Positions 10,213 to 22,756 of a stretch of DNA of 64,000 bases are shown piece by piece. A model generated the notes under the pieces. That model did no database searches. It was not told where the DNA came from and saw only the letters and a program-made list of their open reading frames with translations. The position numbers were made by a program, and so were the translations under genes. Position 1 is the stretch's first letter, and each line of letters opens with the position of its first letter. Origin of the DNA: Neckera pumila (Eukaryota; Streptophyta; Bryopsida; Hypnales; Neckeraceae). Where the stretch lies: NCBI GenBank assembly GCA_963969595.1, contig OZ018408.1, positions 46,625,022 to 46,689,021 of the forward strand, written 5' to 3'.

Positions 10213-11567
10213 AGTATGTATATCCATTGTGTACCCTTTGGTCATTGCACATATTTAGAATAACTGGTTTCACAATTTCTTGGTTGCAAGAACAACAAAT
10301 TTGAGAGTTTTTTACACATATTTCAGTCAACTCATTTTTCAATAAAAAAATACACAAAGATCTATGGACCAAAGACCTATAGGATGCAGACAAAGACAAT
10401 AAGGTAATGATTTCTCTTGGTGTGGTATGGGAATCTCACCAACTCTTGGATGAGTGCAATCTGTTTGGTTACTTTATACGCAAAGTAACTGATATAAAAA
10501 AAAAAAATTCTATTTGCATATATTCCAAGTGTGCTTAGGATCAACAATCTAAATAAGTTTTATATAGTGGTTGTATGATTCTAGAGCTTTGAGGCATCCA
10601 TAATTTAGATGAACATGATTGTGCTTCATGACAATGTTTTGTCCAAATAATTTCTCATCCATCCCAAGTAGTACTTGAATCTTCAAGAAGATAAGATTTT
10701 CTTATAACCAATCTATAGAAAGTAAGATGAATATTATATAAGCTCAAAAGTATAAGCAAAAATGTGTACTTCCACCCAACCACGTACCAAAAGTATTTGT
10801 GTTCATGTGACAAGTTCCTTAGCTTTTAATTGTGAAGCCATATACATGTATTTTAGGTGATTTACACCAAAAGCATGAAAAATGAGTATAGAATGCAATT
10901 GAATGTTTTCCATCTTATTTCTTCAATTCTCTAGTATCTTATAGGGTTAAGAGACCTCCAATCAATTAGATTGAGGCTTTTTTTATGGTTGGCAATTAAG
11001 CTTAAACGATGACTCACTGGTTTGAGCCAATTTGGTCACAATAGACATAAAGAATCATGGTTATATTTAAATTTCTTTATAGCATGTTGAGTATGGGGTT
11101 GTGCATGAGGGCATCTTTAGTTTTTTTAGTTTTTTTATTGCACTGGTATAATTATTGAGTGGCATCAATCTACACTTTTGGGTAGTGTCTACATAGCCTT
11201 CAAGAATGAATACAAAAGTATCTAATTTCATATTTATATGTTCAATACCAAAGTCTGTCATTGCAATTCAATTATATCAGTGGTTCAAACTTTGAAGTAG
11301 TTGCAATTTGATCATATTGGCTATTGAAACTTTCCATCTATTGCAATTCAATCCCCCTTTTAAATCACTAGTGGAATATAGATGTCTAGACATCAAAGTA
11401 CAATTTCAAAAATTGGTGCTCCAAGACCTTTTTTCTACAAATGGATTAAAAGATGATCATTCTTGTAAATTTACTCCATGGATAAATTCATACAAGGCAA
11501 TTATAAGTTACCTCCTCACTTCAATTAACCAAGCGATTGTGCATGGAATAGAAAAACTTTATGTTGT
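10213..11567. other. AT-rich intergenic DNA, nothing recognised
   Basis: I see no coding potential beyond short AT-rich frames and no clear terminal repeats in this stretch. Confidence 0.5.
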
Positions 11568-11568
11568 G

Positions 11569-12450
11569 TAAATAAAGATTGTAGCTTACAACAGATCAAG
11601 TGCCAAAACCAACCAAATATGCAATTAAAAACTAAGCAGGAATGTATAACAAATACACAGTCAAAGAAAAACTTAGAAATCTACACATTCAAAGTCAAGT
11701 GGCTCTCATTCTACCAATGGAGAATCCAAGAGTGCAAGTGTAAGAGAAAAAGTGAAGACTTTACTAAATGATAAACCATCATTACAAAGCAAAGAAAAAC
11801 CTCAGAATTCTCTCCCAAAACCTCGCCCAAAACACTCACAAAACTTAACTTGACAACAATGTCAAGTCAAAGAGCTCTCTCCACCTAAACAATCAAACCC
11901 TAAGATGGATGAACCGCAACATTTGGATGAGTTTCATCCAAAATTAAGGTAAATTCCTACAAGAGTCCATTTAACACTATAATTTGATGTAGAATGGCCC
12001 CGATGTCACTTCACATGATAGCTGTCATGTAAATAAAGATCATAGCACACAACAAATCAAGTGCCAAAACGAACATGAAATATGAAATAAAAAATTAAGC
12101 ATGAATGCATAACAAACACACCCGCAAATCCCCCCTTCCCAGCAAATAAAGCGTCCCTCTAATTAGTTAGGAAAAAGCACACACAGTCGGGAATGACTTT
12201 CGGTGATACTGTTGCATAACTATACACATTTAAGTCAATGTGTTAGTATGTAGACAAGCCAATTAAGTGGGTGAAGACAACAATGTCCAGTCAAAGAGCT
12301 CTATCTAGTCTTCACCTAAACACTCAAACACATAGATGGATGAATTTCAATATTTGGATGAAACTCGTCCAAAACTAAGGTGAATTCCTAAGGGAGTTCA
12401 TCTAACACTATAATTCAATGTAAAATGGCCCCAATGTCAATTTTCATGAC
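11569..12450. repeat. ~450 bp imperfect tandem duplication
   Basis: The first unit (about 11569-12027) starts GTAAATAAAGATTGTAGC and contains GTCAAAGAGCTCTCTCCACC and TAACACTATAATTTGATG. The second (about 12028-12450) starts GTAAATAAAGATCATAGC and contains GTCAAAGAGCTCTATCTAG and TAACACTATAATTCAATG in the same order. Divergence of roughly 15-20 percent plus small indels indicates an old duplication. No coding capacity and no terminal inverted repeats were seen. Confidence 0.75.
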
Positions 12451-12777
12451 AATAAAGATGATGCTCTCTTATTAGTTGAATCAAATAAAATGTTGTCAAA
12501 ATTCTTGGTAATCTTTTAGGATCCACCTTCTATATGTAGAACTCTCAAGGCTCTCTCTTCCAATGACTCTTATTTGCTTTTGGCACATAAATGAACTATA
12601 CTGCTAATAGACTCTCTAGATAACTAAATTACTACTTTTCTAATTTCCTTAGTTGTATTTTATTTATATATAATTTATGAAATTGAAAGCTTATAATATT
12701 AAACTTTAATGTTGTTTTTGTATAAATTATTTTATCAATTTTGTTAATGTTTATTATTTTGTATTCTATTTTTTTAA

Positions 12778-13707
12778 CCCCTAAAGTTCATTGACTATAA
12801 GTTCACCAAGGACGTTCCAAAACTACCATTTCTAATACAAGTTACAAATTTTAGAAAAAAATAACATTTTTGGATACATGTTATCATAGGTTCTTGCAAT
12901 AAGCTGGTGAAAAAAATGTGGAAATTTTTTTAGAAATTTCCACTATGTGAATTGCAAGATATCAGCATTTGAATTAATATAAATTCTTTAGGAGGGACCT
13001 TGCAAAAAATAAGGCAACTGCACTTCACAAGGTCACATTTGTATGAAAAATGGTCCAAATGCTGGTGCTTCTTTGTATTAGTTGTTCAAGGCAAGTTGGC
13101 TAGATGCTTGAAAATTTTCAGATCATTTGGAATTGTAGAACAAATAGGAAAAAAATAGTAAATAGAAAAAAGAAGATAATGATTTGAAATACTAAATAGT
13201 TAAGAGTTTAGTTATGGAATTGAAAAATGCTAATCCCAATGGTTGTAATGTTTTAATAAACTGTCTACAGCCTATGATTTTATTTTTTTCAAAAAATATT
13301 GAAAATTGAGTTAAATAAAGGACTTCAAAGTTTATTTTAGAGTAGAGATTCAATAATTGCCCACAAACTAAAATTCAACATATCTTTCATCTTGTAAATC
13401 AAAATGAAATGATTCAAAGCTTTCCATATATAAATTTATTTGGGAAAACCAATTTCAATTGATTTTTTTCTTAAAAAGTGATTTTTTGTGATCTGCCCAG
13501 ATTGTTCGATCCGTGGCAAAAAAACACATATTATGCAATAATTTTTTTACCATATAGTCAAAAGCTATAAAAATTGTTGGACCTTAGAGCTACTCCTTGT
13601 CTCCATGTTGTGTGAAAATTTCAAAGAAAAAAATTAAAAACTCCATTTGTATTGAGTTGCCCAAAATCGCTATGTTGCCAAAAAAACGCAACTTGGTCCT
13701 TTAGGGA
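12778..13707 (+). mobile_element. TTAA-flanked non-autonomous element, subfamily B
   Basis: A 930 bp element starting CCCCTAAAGTTC and ending TTGGTCCTTTAGGGA, with TTAA on each side (12774-12777, 13708-13711). It shares the ends and scattered internal motifs with subfamily A (ATTGCAAGATAT, AATGATTCAAAGCTTTCCA, AAAATTGTTGGACC), but the middle is distinct. It is non-coding. This is the cleanest uninterrupted B copy in the window. Confidence 0.85.
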
Positions 13708-13711
13708 TTAA

Positions 13712-14162
13712 TAAACATAATGAAAAATTTGAAAAAAGTATCAAACAAATGCATGAGTTTAAATGGCTAGCAATTTAAAGGACTTAGAATGAAACAATGC
13801 ATGAGGATATAATCTTATTAACCTCAATCACGTGGCTTCAAGTCGCAGTACGTAAGTTGTGTTGTTTCAAAGGAATGTCGTACAATTCTAAACTAACCAT
13901 TATACTTGTTGTTTTGCATCAGACTTGTAAAACAAGACACCAAAGCAAGCATTGAATCTCCATTCTTGCCCATATGGCTTACTCCATTGAGTTCCTACAA
14001 TAAATTTGAGATCTTTCTTTAATATGATTTTCTTAGGTACACTAATGTGTCCAATTTGTGTATATTTTATATTGTGAAATGAATTTACATATGATTACAC
14101 AAAGGGAGAATATTTTTACAAATGATAATTGTGATGATTCTTCAACACTAATATCACTACAC
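13712..14162. other. AT-rich intergenic DNA, nothing recognised
   Basis: Nothing recognisable between two transposons. Confidence 0.5.
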
Positions 14163-14410
14163 AAAATAGTGAAATTAGGTTGCCTTATCAATTAGGTTGC
14201 CTTATCTGAGATAAATTGTCCCATGGATCAATGCTTGTTCCACATGGAGGTGCATGCCACTCTTTGAACCGAGCCTTGAATTGGTGGACAAATCTATGCC
14301 ATACACATGGCTCTCAATTGAATGCATTATTGTACCAAAGCACTGAATATTTCTATAATGTGGACTGTCAAGAAATTAGTGGGGGGGCAACCTAATTTCA
14401 CTATTTGGTA
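14163..14410. mobile_element. Inverted-repeat element (possible TA-flanked MITE)
   Basis: The left end reads AATAGTGAAATTAGGTTGCC and the right end GGCAACCTAATTTCACTATT, an almost perfect inverted pair about 250 bp apart. TA occurs outside both ends with a one-base difference in spacing, so Tc1/mariner is possible but not proven. Just inside the left arm, ATTAGGTTGCCTTATC is directly duplicated. No coding capacity. Confidence 0.6.
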
Positions 14411-15551
14411 TAGTTTACATACAATGAATCAAAATATTTGTCTCATTCCCCCACCATACAATAAAAGCACCACTATATGCTATATCGCCAATAATAATAA
14501 CACTGTAATCATATTCTTCTTCATATTTGGACTTTGGACTAGACTTCTTCTTCTTCAATCATTTTGTTGCATATTGTTTGATTAACCTATTCATGAGGCA
14601 CCATAGCTAACCTCCAATCAAAACATTCTATTTCTTTGGGTTGCAACCCAAAGTTTCTTGGTGTAAACAGGCCCTAAGATAAATGGGAGCAGCCTGTCGC
14701 ATTATGGTGGGCCCTTCCAACTGCGCCATTGACCTCGCCATCATCACTTTGTTTATGTTTCCAAAAGCAATATGTATACCTACATGGAAGAAACGATTTT
14801 AGAACCTGCTCTACCAAAACAAACGGTTGACCCTTCATAACTTTTGCATATAACATCCAAATGTTCTAATATTACTCTGACTAGGCATAGTAGCAAAAAT
14901 AAAGTAAAAATGGAGGGTTTGGGACTTTGGAGCAGTGTTTTATTCTTCATTTAATTTAGGCAGTACAGAAAGCGATATTCTCTGGAAGCATAATGCTACT
15001 TACATCCTTAGAAATAGATGAAATTTGCAATTTGTAGATTAAATTTAATTTATTCATCCAAAATGGTCTACATTCATCCAAATTTGAGCGATCCCGTCCT
15101 AAGATGTGGTAGCAAACATGCAATTTCTGGATTCTCAAACTGTACCATTTCTTTATACAGAAATTGAGCAGATTATTTTTTATCGCTTTTGAGCGATTTT
15201 TCGCTTAAAAAAACCCCTGCTTGGGTGGTGCCCACCTCACCGAACTGTCAAAGTATTTTGTTTCGACATGCTTTGAGCCTCAACGAAAGTCACCGCGGTT
15301 GTTGACTTTGTTGTTTCCAAAGTCAAGTCCTTCCGAAAGAGGAAAAGCCAAAAGAGTGGTCCACGCTTGCTGCGCACATGCTCGAAAGAACTGAAGCTTC
15401 GTTGTCCACTAGAACTCTGTGCTGGCTGGAAGTTCAACCAAAGCTTCAGGGACGCTTTATTAGCCGGGCCATTCTCCTTTAGGTCGATTGCACAAATTTC
15501 AGTCTTTTTGTTCAATCACAAGCCTGAGGGTTTGGGACCTTTTGGGTTCTT
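14411..15551. other. Intergenic DNA, nothing recognised
   Basis: Mixed composition; 15240-15540 is somewhat GC-richer, with opposed short open frames on the two strands, neither recognisable. Confidence 0.5.
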
Positions 15552-15554
15552 TTA

Positions 15555-15671
15555 GAGCAGCCCCACTGTAAGACGTTGAAGCAACAATGTGAAGCAAATC
15601 AATGGAGGACACTCCTCATTATTAAAAGATCAATGGTGCAGAATCTTTAGAATGTTGTAGTGGAGCTACTC
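15555..15671. mobile_element. Small PIF/Harbinger-like MITE
   Basis: The ends GAGCAGCCCCACT and AGTGGAGCTACTC are inverted copies with two mismatches and are flanked by TTA on both sides (15552-15554, 15672-15674). The element is only 117 bp. TIR and target site match the one at 9828-10209, so both were probably moved by the same kind of transposase, which is not in this window. Confidence 0.75.
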
Positions 15672-15674
15672 TTA

Positions 15675-16840
15675 CACAACCAACCTCTAAGTGTATAAGC
15701 GTCCCTTATTCCAATTGAAAGGCAAGGCTTGCACATCTTCTTGATTTTGGATTTTTCAATTACAAAAAAATAAGGTTTAGAAGATGCTAAAAATAGATAT
15801 TTTCTACAACATTTGATTTTGTACTGTAAAAACTAAAAACTAAAAATGAATTCTTCCCATCAATCACACTTTGCAACATCGTTTATTTCGTTTTTAGCAA
15901 ATATTTGCTCAACCTACTAGATTTTGACCTCTCCGTCACTATCCCTTCCAAAAGTGGCATGTGTAGCAAAGCCAACTAGCTAATATGCAACCCAAAAACC
16001 AACCCTGCTTTGCAATTGGAGTAAAGTAATTCATCCTATTCCCACTATAATTTGTTGATGTGCCCCCTTCCAGTGGTGGAAAACTTTTTTTCTTCATTCA
16101 AAGGCAAGTGTTAGACCCTTAGAATTTTTTTTTAATAAAATATAAATTTGATATAAAAGTTTGAAGTGTGCTTGCATATAGTTTATAAGTATTATTGAAT
16201 CTCCCCCAAATTGACAAAAAGTACATCTATAAATAATGTTCATCATACTCGCCTAAATTGGCTTCAATATTACCCTAAACCCACCGCAACAATGAGGCAC
16301 TAAAGCAACCATATTCTTTGATGGTTGTACTTTGGAAAGATAAAGCCTTTATGCCTACCATAAAGTCATGTCTAAACTATCGGCACTTGCACACATACCA
16401 AGTGCCATTTTTGAAATCCCAACGTGCCTATCAGTTCATTTGCTCTAAGATGGGACATTTGGACTTTACGGATGGGCATATTGGAGCCTCTCATAGTGGA
16501 GTAAATAGCAAGGTGAGGGCGACTTTCCTTGTCAAAAAGTGTATCCAAGTAATGATCCAAAATCTATAATGTGAGAATTTGTTATTTCTATTGTATTAAT
16601 TGTACCGTACAACTACAAAAGTGGTGGCATTGCAAGTGTGATAATTTTGCAACTATTGAAGTTGATTCTGGAAGAAGTATACTATTTCTATAGTTTGTTG
16701 GACAATAATAATTGCAATATTATATTCAATATTTCTTAAATTTCTTCTAGTTAAAATTAGATGTGCCTTTTGCTAAATAAAATTCTAAAAGGCACATCCA
16801 AAGGCTCCAAAAGGTCATTCTCTTTCCTTCTTTTAAAAAT
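15675..16840. other. AT-rich intergenic DNA with one small hairpin
   Basis: No gene seen. At 16762-16796 an imperfect hairpin has GATGTGCCTTT paired with AAAGGCACATC. It is too short and isolated for me to call a microRNA. Confidence 0.45.
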
Positions 16841-17348
16841 TAATTGGTCATGACATATGCCTTGGACTTATTGAGAATTTCTATGATACCTTTACAAATA
16901 CCCCTCTGTAAATACAAGTTGGGAATCAAGATTGTATATGAATTTTCATGAATTTTTGTTTGATAATGTATGTTTACTCAGAAGTATTTGGTAGAATAGC
17001 CACATGCCTACCAAAACTTCAACACATAGACATAAGAAATGTAATTTTATAATAAATTTATCTAAATTGAAAAAATTTGACATCTATTTTTAGAATTACC
17101 ATCCATTGATCCTATCCTTCACTTGTGATTGTGAATAAGGTTCATTCAACACTTTGCTAGTCGATTGAATTCCTAAATTACCTTTGCAAATGGTCTTGAA
17201 TCAAGGAATTTCACATGGTAGTTTCTTGACGCTACATTCCAAAATAGAAAAGTTTAGGAGTAAGCCCCTCAAGGTTCATTGCTTGTCTTTGAAAAGGTCG
17301 GTCTTTTGAGGTCATGATATCTTGACTTTTTTCATCAAAACTTCTTGA

Positions 17349-19160
17349 CTCCTAAAATACCATGGCCTTTTTTTCATCAAAGACACACACGAAAAATTCT
17401 CATTTCTATTGCAAAGTACAAAAACCTTGAAAATTATTTTTTTGTAGATTTAGCCATAGGATTTTGTATTAGAGTATTGGAAGAATGCATGGAAAAAATT
17501 TAGAAACTTTGGCCTCATAGATTGCAAGATATTTGCATTCAAAGTGAAGTAAACAAGTTTTTTTTTCACCTTAAGTGACTAGATTATAAGACTTTGAATT
17601 TTTTAATTCAAATTTTGTTCTATAGAGTTTATATTTAATTTTTAAAGTAATAAAAAATTGAATTAAAGGTCTAGGGAAAAGGAAACAAAAAAATTTGATT
17701 TTTATACTTAAAAAATTTCTTAAGAAGAAGTTAGTACGTACAAGATAGTGGAAAAAATGAAATTGTTAAAAGCTTTACTCCCTAAGTTCTTTGACTATGT
17801 ATTCACCAAAATTGCTCCAAAATTGTCATTTCTTGTACAAGTACTAAAATTTTCGAGAAAAAAAAATAGTTTTGGATACATGTATCTATAGGATCTTGTA
17901 TTATGCTAGTTTAAAAAGACGTGGAAAAAAAATCTATAAATTTTCATTGTATTGATTGCAAGATATTTGTGTTTGAATTGACGTAAATCCTTTTTTGGGC
18001 CTTTGCGAAAAGCAGGGCAGCTATACTTTGCAAGGTCACATTTGTATGAGAAACTGTTCTTGGTGGTGGTGCTTCTTTGGATTCATTCTTCAAGGCAAGT
18101 TTGCTACATGCTTGGAAAATTTCAAATCATTTGGAATTGTATAATATATAGGAAAAAAATAGTAAATAGAAAGAAGTAGATAATGATTCCAAAAACTAAA
18201 TTGTTAAGAGTTTAGTTATGGGATTAAAATGGTTGTAATGTTGTAATAAACAATCTATATCCTATGTTATGATTTTTTCTCAAAAGATTGAAAATTGAGT
18301 TAAATAAAGGACTTCAAATTTTATTTTAGAGTAGAGATTTGATAACTGTCCACAAACTAAAACTCCTTGTACCTTTCATCTCATTAATCAAAATGGAATG
18401 ATTTAAAGCTTTCCACGTATATATAATCTAAAAAAAATTCAAATTTTTGTCTATGAAAAAAGTGATTTTTTCAATTTTTGTTTATAAAAAAGAACTACAT
18501 ATCATGCAAAAACTTTTTTAACTTTTTAACTGCGTAATCAAAAGTTATAAAAATTGTTGGGCCTTGAAGAAAACGTGTGTCCACATGTTGTGTGAAAATT
18601 CCAAAGGAAAAAAAATACCCATATGCTGTGAGCCACCCAAAATTGCTATGTTGCCAAAAAATACAGCTTGGTCTTTTAGGCCAAATAAAGATGAAATTAA
18701 AACTTATTAAGTCCAATGGTAAGATTTTTTTAGCAAACAAAATAAACCTTACAGATCTTTTTATTTTTTAATTGTAAGAAATTGTGTTTAAAATCCAATA
18801 TTTATTTTCTTAAAAAGAGTCTTTGAATGCCTAAATCCCAAAATGCTCAATAATTTTTACATCACTAATTCAAATGGAATGAATCAAGCTTTTCATATAG
18901 ACAAAAATATGACCTATAAGACACAAATTTAAAAAAAAAATATTTCAATTTTTTAATGAATTTTTTTTGTTGCTCAGTGAAGTAAAAATTGTCTTTAGGA
19001 TGGCATAACTTTTGTTCCCAAGCATTGATTGAAATAAAATTATATTCCTAGAAATCTAATGTGTTTTTCTGTTCTTAAAAAAACTACACAAATCATGACA
19101 AAAATTATGACATGCTTGAAATCCATTTTGTCCCCCATAGAAACTTTGGTCCCCCAGGGG
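17349..19160 (+). mobile_element. TTAA-family element A, interrupted by element B
   Basis: The left end is CTCCTAAAATACC after TTGA; the right end is TTGGTCCCCCAGGGG before TCAA. Both flanks are one substitution from TTAA. Removing the inner B element (17779-18684 and one target copy) leaves about 0.9 kb, the normal A length, and rejoins AATTGTTAAAAGCT with AAGATGAAATT, which is continuous in the sister copy at about 20690. Non-coding. Confidence 0.8.
17779..18684 (+). mobile_element. TTAA-family element B nested in element A
   Basis: 906 bp, starting TCCCTAAGTTCTTTG and ending TTGGTCTTTTAGGCCAA. The flanks TTAC and ATAA are each one substitution from TTAA. The interior follows the B copy at 12778-13707 closely: GGATACATGT, AAGTTTGCTACATGCTTGG, TTATTTTAGAGTAGAGATT, ATGTTGTGTGAAAATTCCAAA. 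Non-coding. Confidence 0.8.
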
Positions 19161-19165
19161 TCAAG

Positions 19166-19168
<3 letters not shown>

Positions 19169-19215
<47 letters not shown>
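19169..19215. repeat. (AT)n microsatellite
   Basis: A run of about 23 AT dinucleotides directly after the right end of the A element in unit 1. The matching place in unit 2 lacks it, so it expanded after the tandem duplication. Confidence 0.95.
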
Positions 19216-19217
<2 letters not shown>

Positions 19218-20308
19218 ATTAATTTATTATTATTAATTTATTTTTTAAAGCAAGGGAATTCATATTCCCAATTTTTTTTCAAAAAAATAATTGTGACCAA
19301 TTTGGTCCAAGGGCCCCAATCTTATTGTCAAGCCCACATATTTAAGTAGCTTGGACACAAATTCCGGGGCCTTTGAATTTGCACTTTCTTGTTACCACAT
19401 AGGACAAAAGTGCTTTCTACATCGTTCTTTCCCTTGGACTAAAAAGTTTTAGGTGTGAAGTTACAATCTTCGGTCTCCTTAATTGTCGAAGCTCTCATTA
19501 TTTAGGAACTTGCTCTCCATGCATGCCCTCTCACCTAGGGTGTAAACAAGGCCTAAAAAGCCAAAACTCATGGAGAAAAATAATACTATGATTCATGAGG
19601 AAATGCCTTTGAGTAATACACACTCTAAGATTTATCTTAAGTAGTGTTACAAGCCTTTTAAGGAAGGATGAAGAAAAACTTTTTTTTTCCCACTCTTGAC
19701 ATAGACATAAAAATCATGACACTTGCCTCAGTAGATTCATTGAAAATTCTCTGGTGCCTTTGCAAATAATCCTTTGTAAATACAAGTTGGGAATCAAGAG
19801 CATATATAAATTTTCATGAATTTTTGTTTGACAACATATGTTACACAAAAGTATTTGTAGAATAGCCACATATCTACCTAATGTTTTTCCTAAAAAAAAA
19901 ACTTCAATGTATGAAAACAATAAACATAATTTACTAAAAAATTCATCTATGTAATTATTTTGGGAAGAAGTTGAGAAACCTTTGACATTTATTTTTTAAA
20001 TTATTATCCATTGATCCTATCCTTCACCCTTGATTGTGATTGTAAATAAGATTCATTCTATACTTTGCTTGTTGTGTATTTCTAAAACACTTTTACAATG
20101 CTCCTGAAACAAGGAATTTCACATAGTACTTTCTTGAAAAAATAGATAAGTTGTGTTGAATTTGAAGGATATCCTACACCCTAATATAGAGAAGCTTAGG
20201 AGTAAGACCCTCAAGGTTCATTGCTTGTCTTTGAAAAGGCTAGCCTTTTGAGGTCATGATATCACGATTTTTTGAAGTAGATGTGAAAATGAGACAAAAA
20301 CATTTTAA

Positions 20309-22252
20309 TCCTTAAAGTACCATGACCTTTTTTCCACTACTAACACACATTCAAAAGTGTCATTTCTATTGCAAAGAGCAAAAACTTTGGAAACTATTTT
20401 TTTGTAGATCCAACTATAGGATCTTGTATTAGTGTAGTATAAGAATGGGGGGAAATTTTGGAAATTATGGCCTCATAGATTGCAAGATATTTGCATTTAA
20501 AGTAAAGTGAACAAGTTTTGAATCTTTTTAACTCAATTTTTTTGTACTACAAAGCTTTTATTTAAATTTATTAATTATAAAAAATTGAGGTAAGAGTCTA
20601 GAAAAAGAAAACAAAAAAATGATTTTTATACTTCAAAAAATTCTTAAATAGAAGTAGGTATGAGAAGGAAAAACTAAATTGTTAAAAGCTCTAAGATGAA
20701 ATTGAAACACACTAAGCTCAATGGTGAAATAGTTTTAGCAAGCAACAACCTTATAGAACTTCTTTTTTCTTAATTGCAAAAATTGAGTTTAAAAACAATC
20801 TAATACATTATTTTCTCAAAATGATGCTCTGATTCCCGGACCCCTAGATGTTCCATACATTTTACATCACTATTTCCAATGGAATGAATCAAACTTCCAT
20901 ATATACAAAAATACGACCTATCAAAAACAAGTTCCAGAAAAATTATTTCAATTTTTTTGTAAACTTCTTTTATTTACTTAGGATGGTGTAACTTTTGCTC
21001 CTAGGAACAAATTAAAATATAAATTAGATTCCCCAAGTCCTAATGTCTTTTTTAATCTTAATCCTTGAAGTTTGTTCATGTTTTGGGGCCAAAAACTACT
21101 TCAAAATACTAGTCTCTAAAACAAGGCTAAATTCTTATCTACTTATTAAGAAATCCAACTATATGATCTTTTAGTTGACTTGTTAGAGTATACCCTCCTA
21201 AAATTTTAGAATTAAAAACCTTACCGATTGCAAGATCGTGATGCTTGGATTTTAAAATGAAGTATTTGCAACTCTTTTCAAATATTGTAGTTAGATGTCA
21301 TCTTTCAAATTTTTTGCCCCAAAATGTGTAGATCCTATAACTTGCAAGTCTTTGTAATACTCTATGTGAAGGTCAAATTCAAGCATAATTAAGTATTTTT
21401 TGGTATGTTTGAATGTTTGGAATATTAATTACAAGTGAAAATTTTGCAACATTTTTTTGGTGTAATACCGATTATTTCAATTGCCAAAACCCTTCGATGC
21501 ACAAAAAAGAAAGTATTTCGGCACATAGGTGCCGAATCAGGTCTTCATGTACAATATGTTGAATAAATAAGTTAAGAATCCATATAAAAACAAAAATTTC
21601 ATATTCATGCTTGAAAAAAATAGTAAGTAGAAAGAAGTAGAGAACAATTTAAAATACTAAATTGTTAAAAATTTAGTTATAGAATTGAAAAATGCCAGTC
21701 CCAATGGTTGTAATGTTATAATAATAATCTAAATCTTATGATTATAATTTTTCAAAAAATATTGAAAATTTGATTAAATAAAAGAGTTCAAAGTTTATTT
21801 TTGAGTAGAGATTCCATAATTGCCCGCAAACAAAAACTCCTCATAACTTTCATCTCATCAATCAAAGTGGAATGATTCAAAACTTTTCATGTATATATAA
21901 TTCTATAAAACCAGTTTCAAATTTTTGTTTCTTGAAAAAGTGAGTTTTTTTTACCTACTCGAGTTGAAAAAAATTACACATCATACAATAATTTTTAACC
22001 ATGTAGTCAAAAATGTGAAAATTGTTGTGCATTGAAGTTACTCCTCAACTACATGTTGCGTGAAAGTTTCAAAGAAAAATATGAAATGTCATTTTTAGTG
22101 AGCTGCCCAAAATTTCTATATTGTCAAAAAACGTTAATTGGTCTTTTGGGTGTTAAAACAATAAAGTCTAAAAGATCACAACAAAAATTGAAGCGGTAGG
22201 AATTTGCATGAAATCCATTTTGTTCCTTGTAGGGACTTTGGTCCTTTAGGGA
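20309..22252 (+). mobile_element. TTAA-family element A, interrupted by element B
   Basis: The left end TCCTTAAAGTACC follows TTAA (20305-20308); the right end TTTGGTCCTTTAGGGA precedes TTAA (22253-22256). Removing the inner B element leaves about 849 bp, nearly the same as the A copy at 2169-3016. It is the sister of the A element at 17349 in the duplicated unit. Non-coding. Confidence 0.85.
21062..22152 (+). mobile_element. TTAA-family element B nested in element A, intact TTAA duplication
   Basis: B starts TCCTTGAAGTTTG and ends TTGGTCTTTTGGGTG, with TTAA immediately on both sides (21058-21061 and 22153-22156). Collapsing the two TTAA copies restores the interrupted A sequence near TCTTAAAACAATAAAG, which matches other A copies at their TCTATCTTCAAAAAAG. 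At 1091 bp it is longer than other B copies; the extra or divergent part is near 21080-21560. Its insertion site differs from that of the nested B in unit 1. Confidence 0.85.
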
Positions 22253-22756
22253 TTAAGTATAATTTTAGTACATTTTTTAAGCATGGTTACTCATAAAGTG
22301 AGTTCTTTTTAAATAATTGGTTGTGACCAATTTGATCCAAGGGCCTCCAATCTTTTTGTCAAGCCCACCTATTTAGATAGCTTGGACACAAATTCTGGAC
22401 AAATTCTTGGACATTGAATTTGTACTTTTGTACTACTATGGAGAACAAAAGTCAATTTTCTAATCATTCTTTCCCTTGGACTAAAATTTTTGGGTGTGAA
22501 GTTACAATCTTTGGTCTTCTCAATCGTCGAAACTCTCATTATTTAAAAACTTGCTCTCCATGCATGCCCTCTCACCTTAGGTGTAATTGTATAAACAAGG
22601 CCTAAGAAACCAAAATTCATGAACAAAAATCATATTATGAATCCTGAGGAAATGCCTTTAAGTAATACATACTATGAGATTTGTCTGAAGTAGTGCTACA
22701 AGCCTTTCAAGGAAGGATGAAAAAAAACTTTTTTTTTCCCACTCTTGTCATTAACA

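Larger units (their letters stand above)
16845..22755. repeat. ~2.9 kb tandem segmental duplication
   Basis: Unit 1 (about 16845-19711) and unit 2 (about 19712-22755) follow the same order of landmarks. Each begins CATGACA..., then GTAAATACAAGTTGGGAATC, AATAGCCACAT, CCATTGATCCTATCCTTCAC, AGGTTCATTGCTTGTCTTTG, then a subfamily A element. Both continue with AAGCCCAC...TTAGCTTGGACACAAATTC-type sequence, CTCCATGCATGCCCTCTCAC and AAGGAAGGATGAA, ending in a poly-T/CCCACTCTTG motif. The A element sits at the same place in both units, so it predates the duplication. No gene is recognisable. Confidence 0.8.

Noticed and set aside
12774..12790. CCCCTAAAG as a telomere-like repeat
   Set aside because: It occurs once per element end and in inverted pairs, never in tandem; the plant telomere unit is CCCTAAA in arrays.
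16762..16796. MicroRNA-like hairpin
   Set aside because: The arms are only about 11 bp with mismatches, too short for a miRNA precursor.
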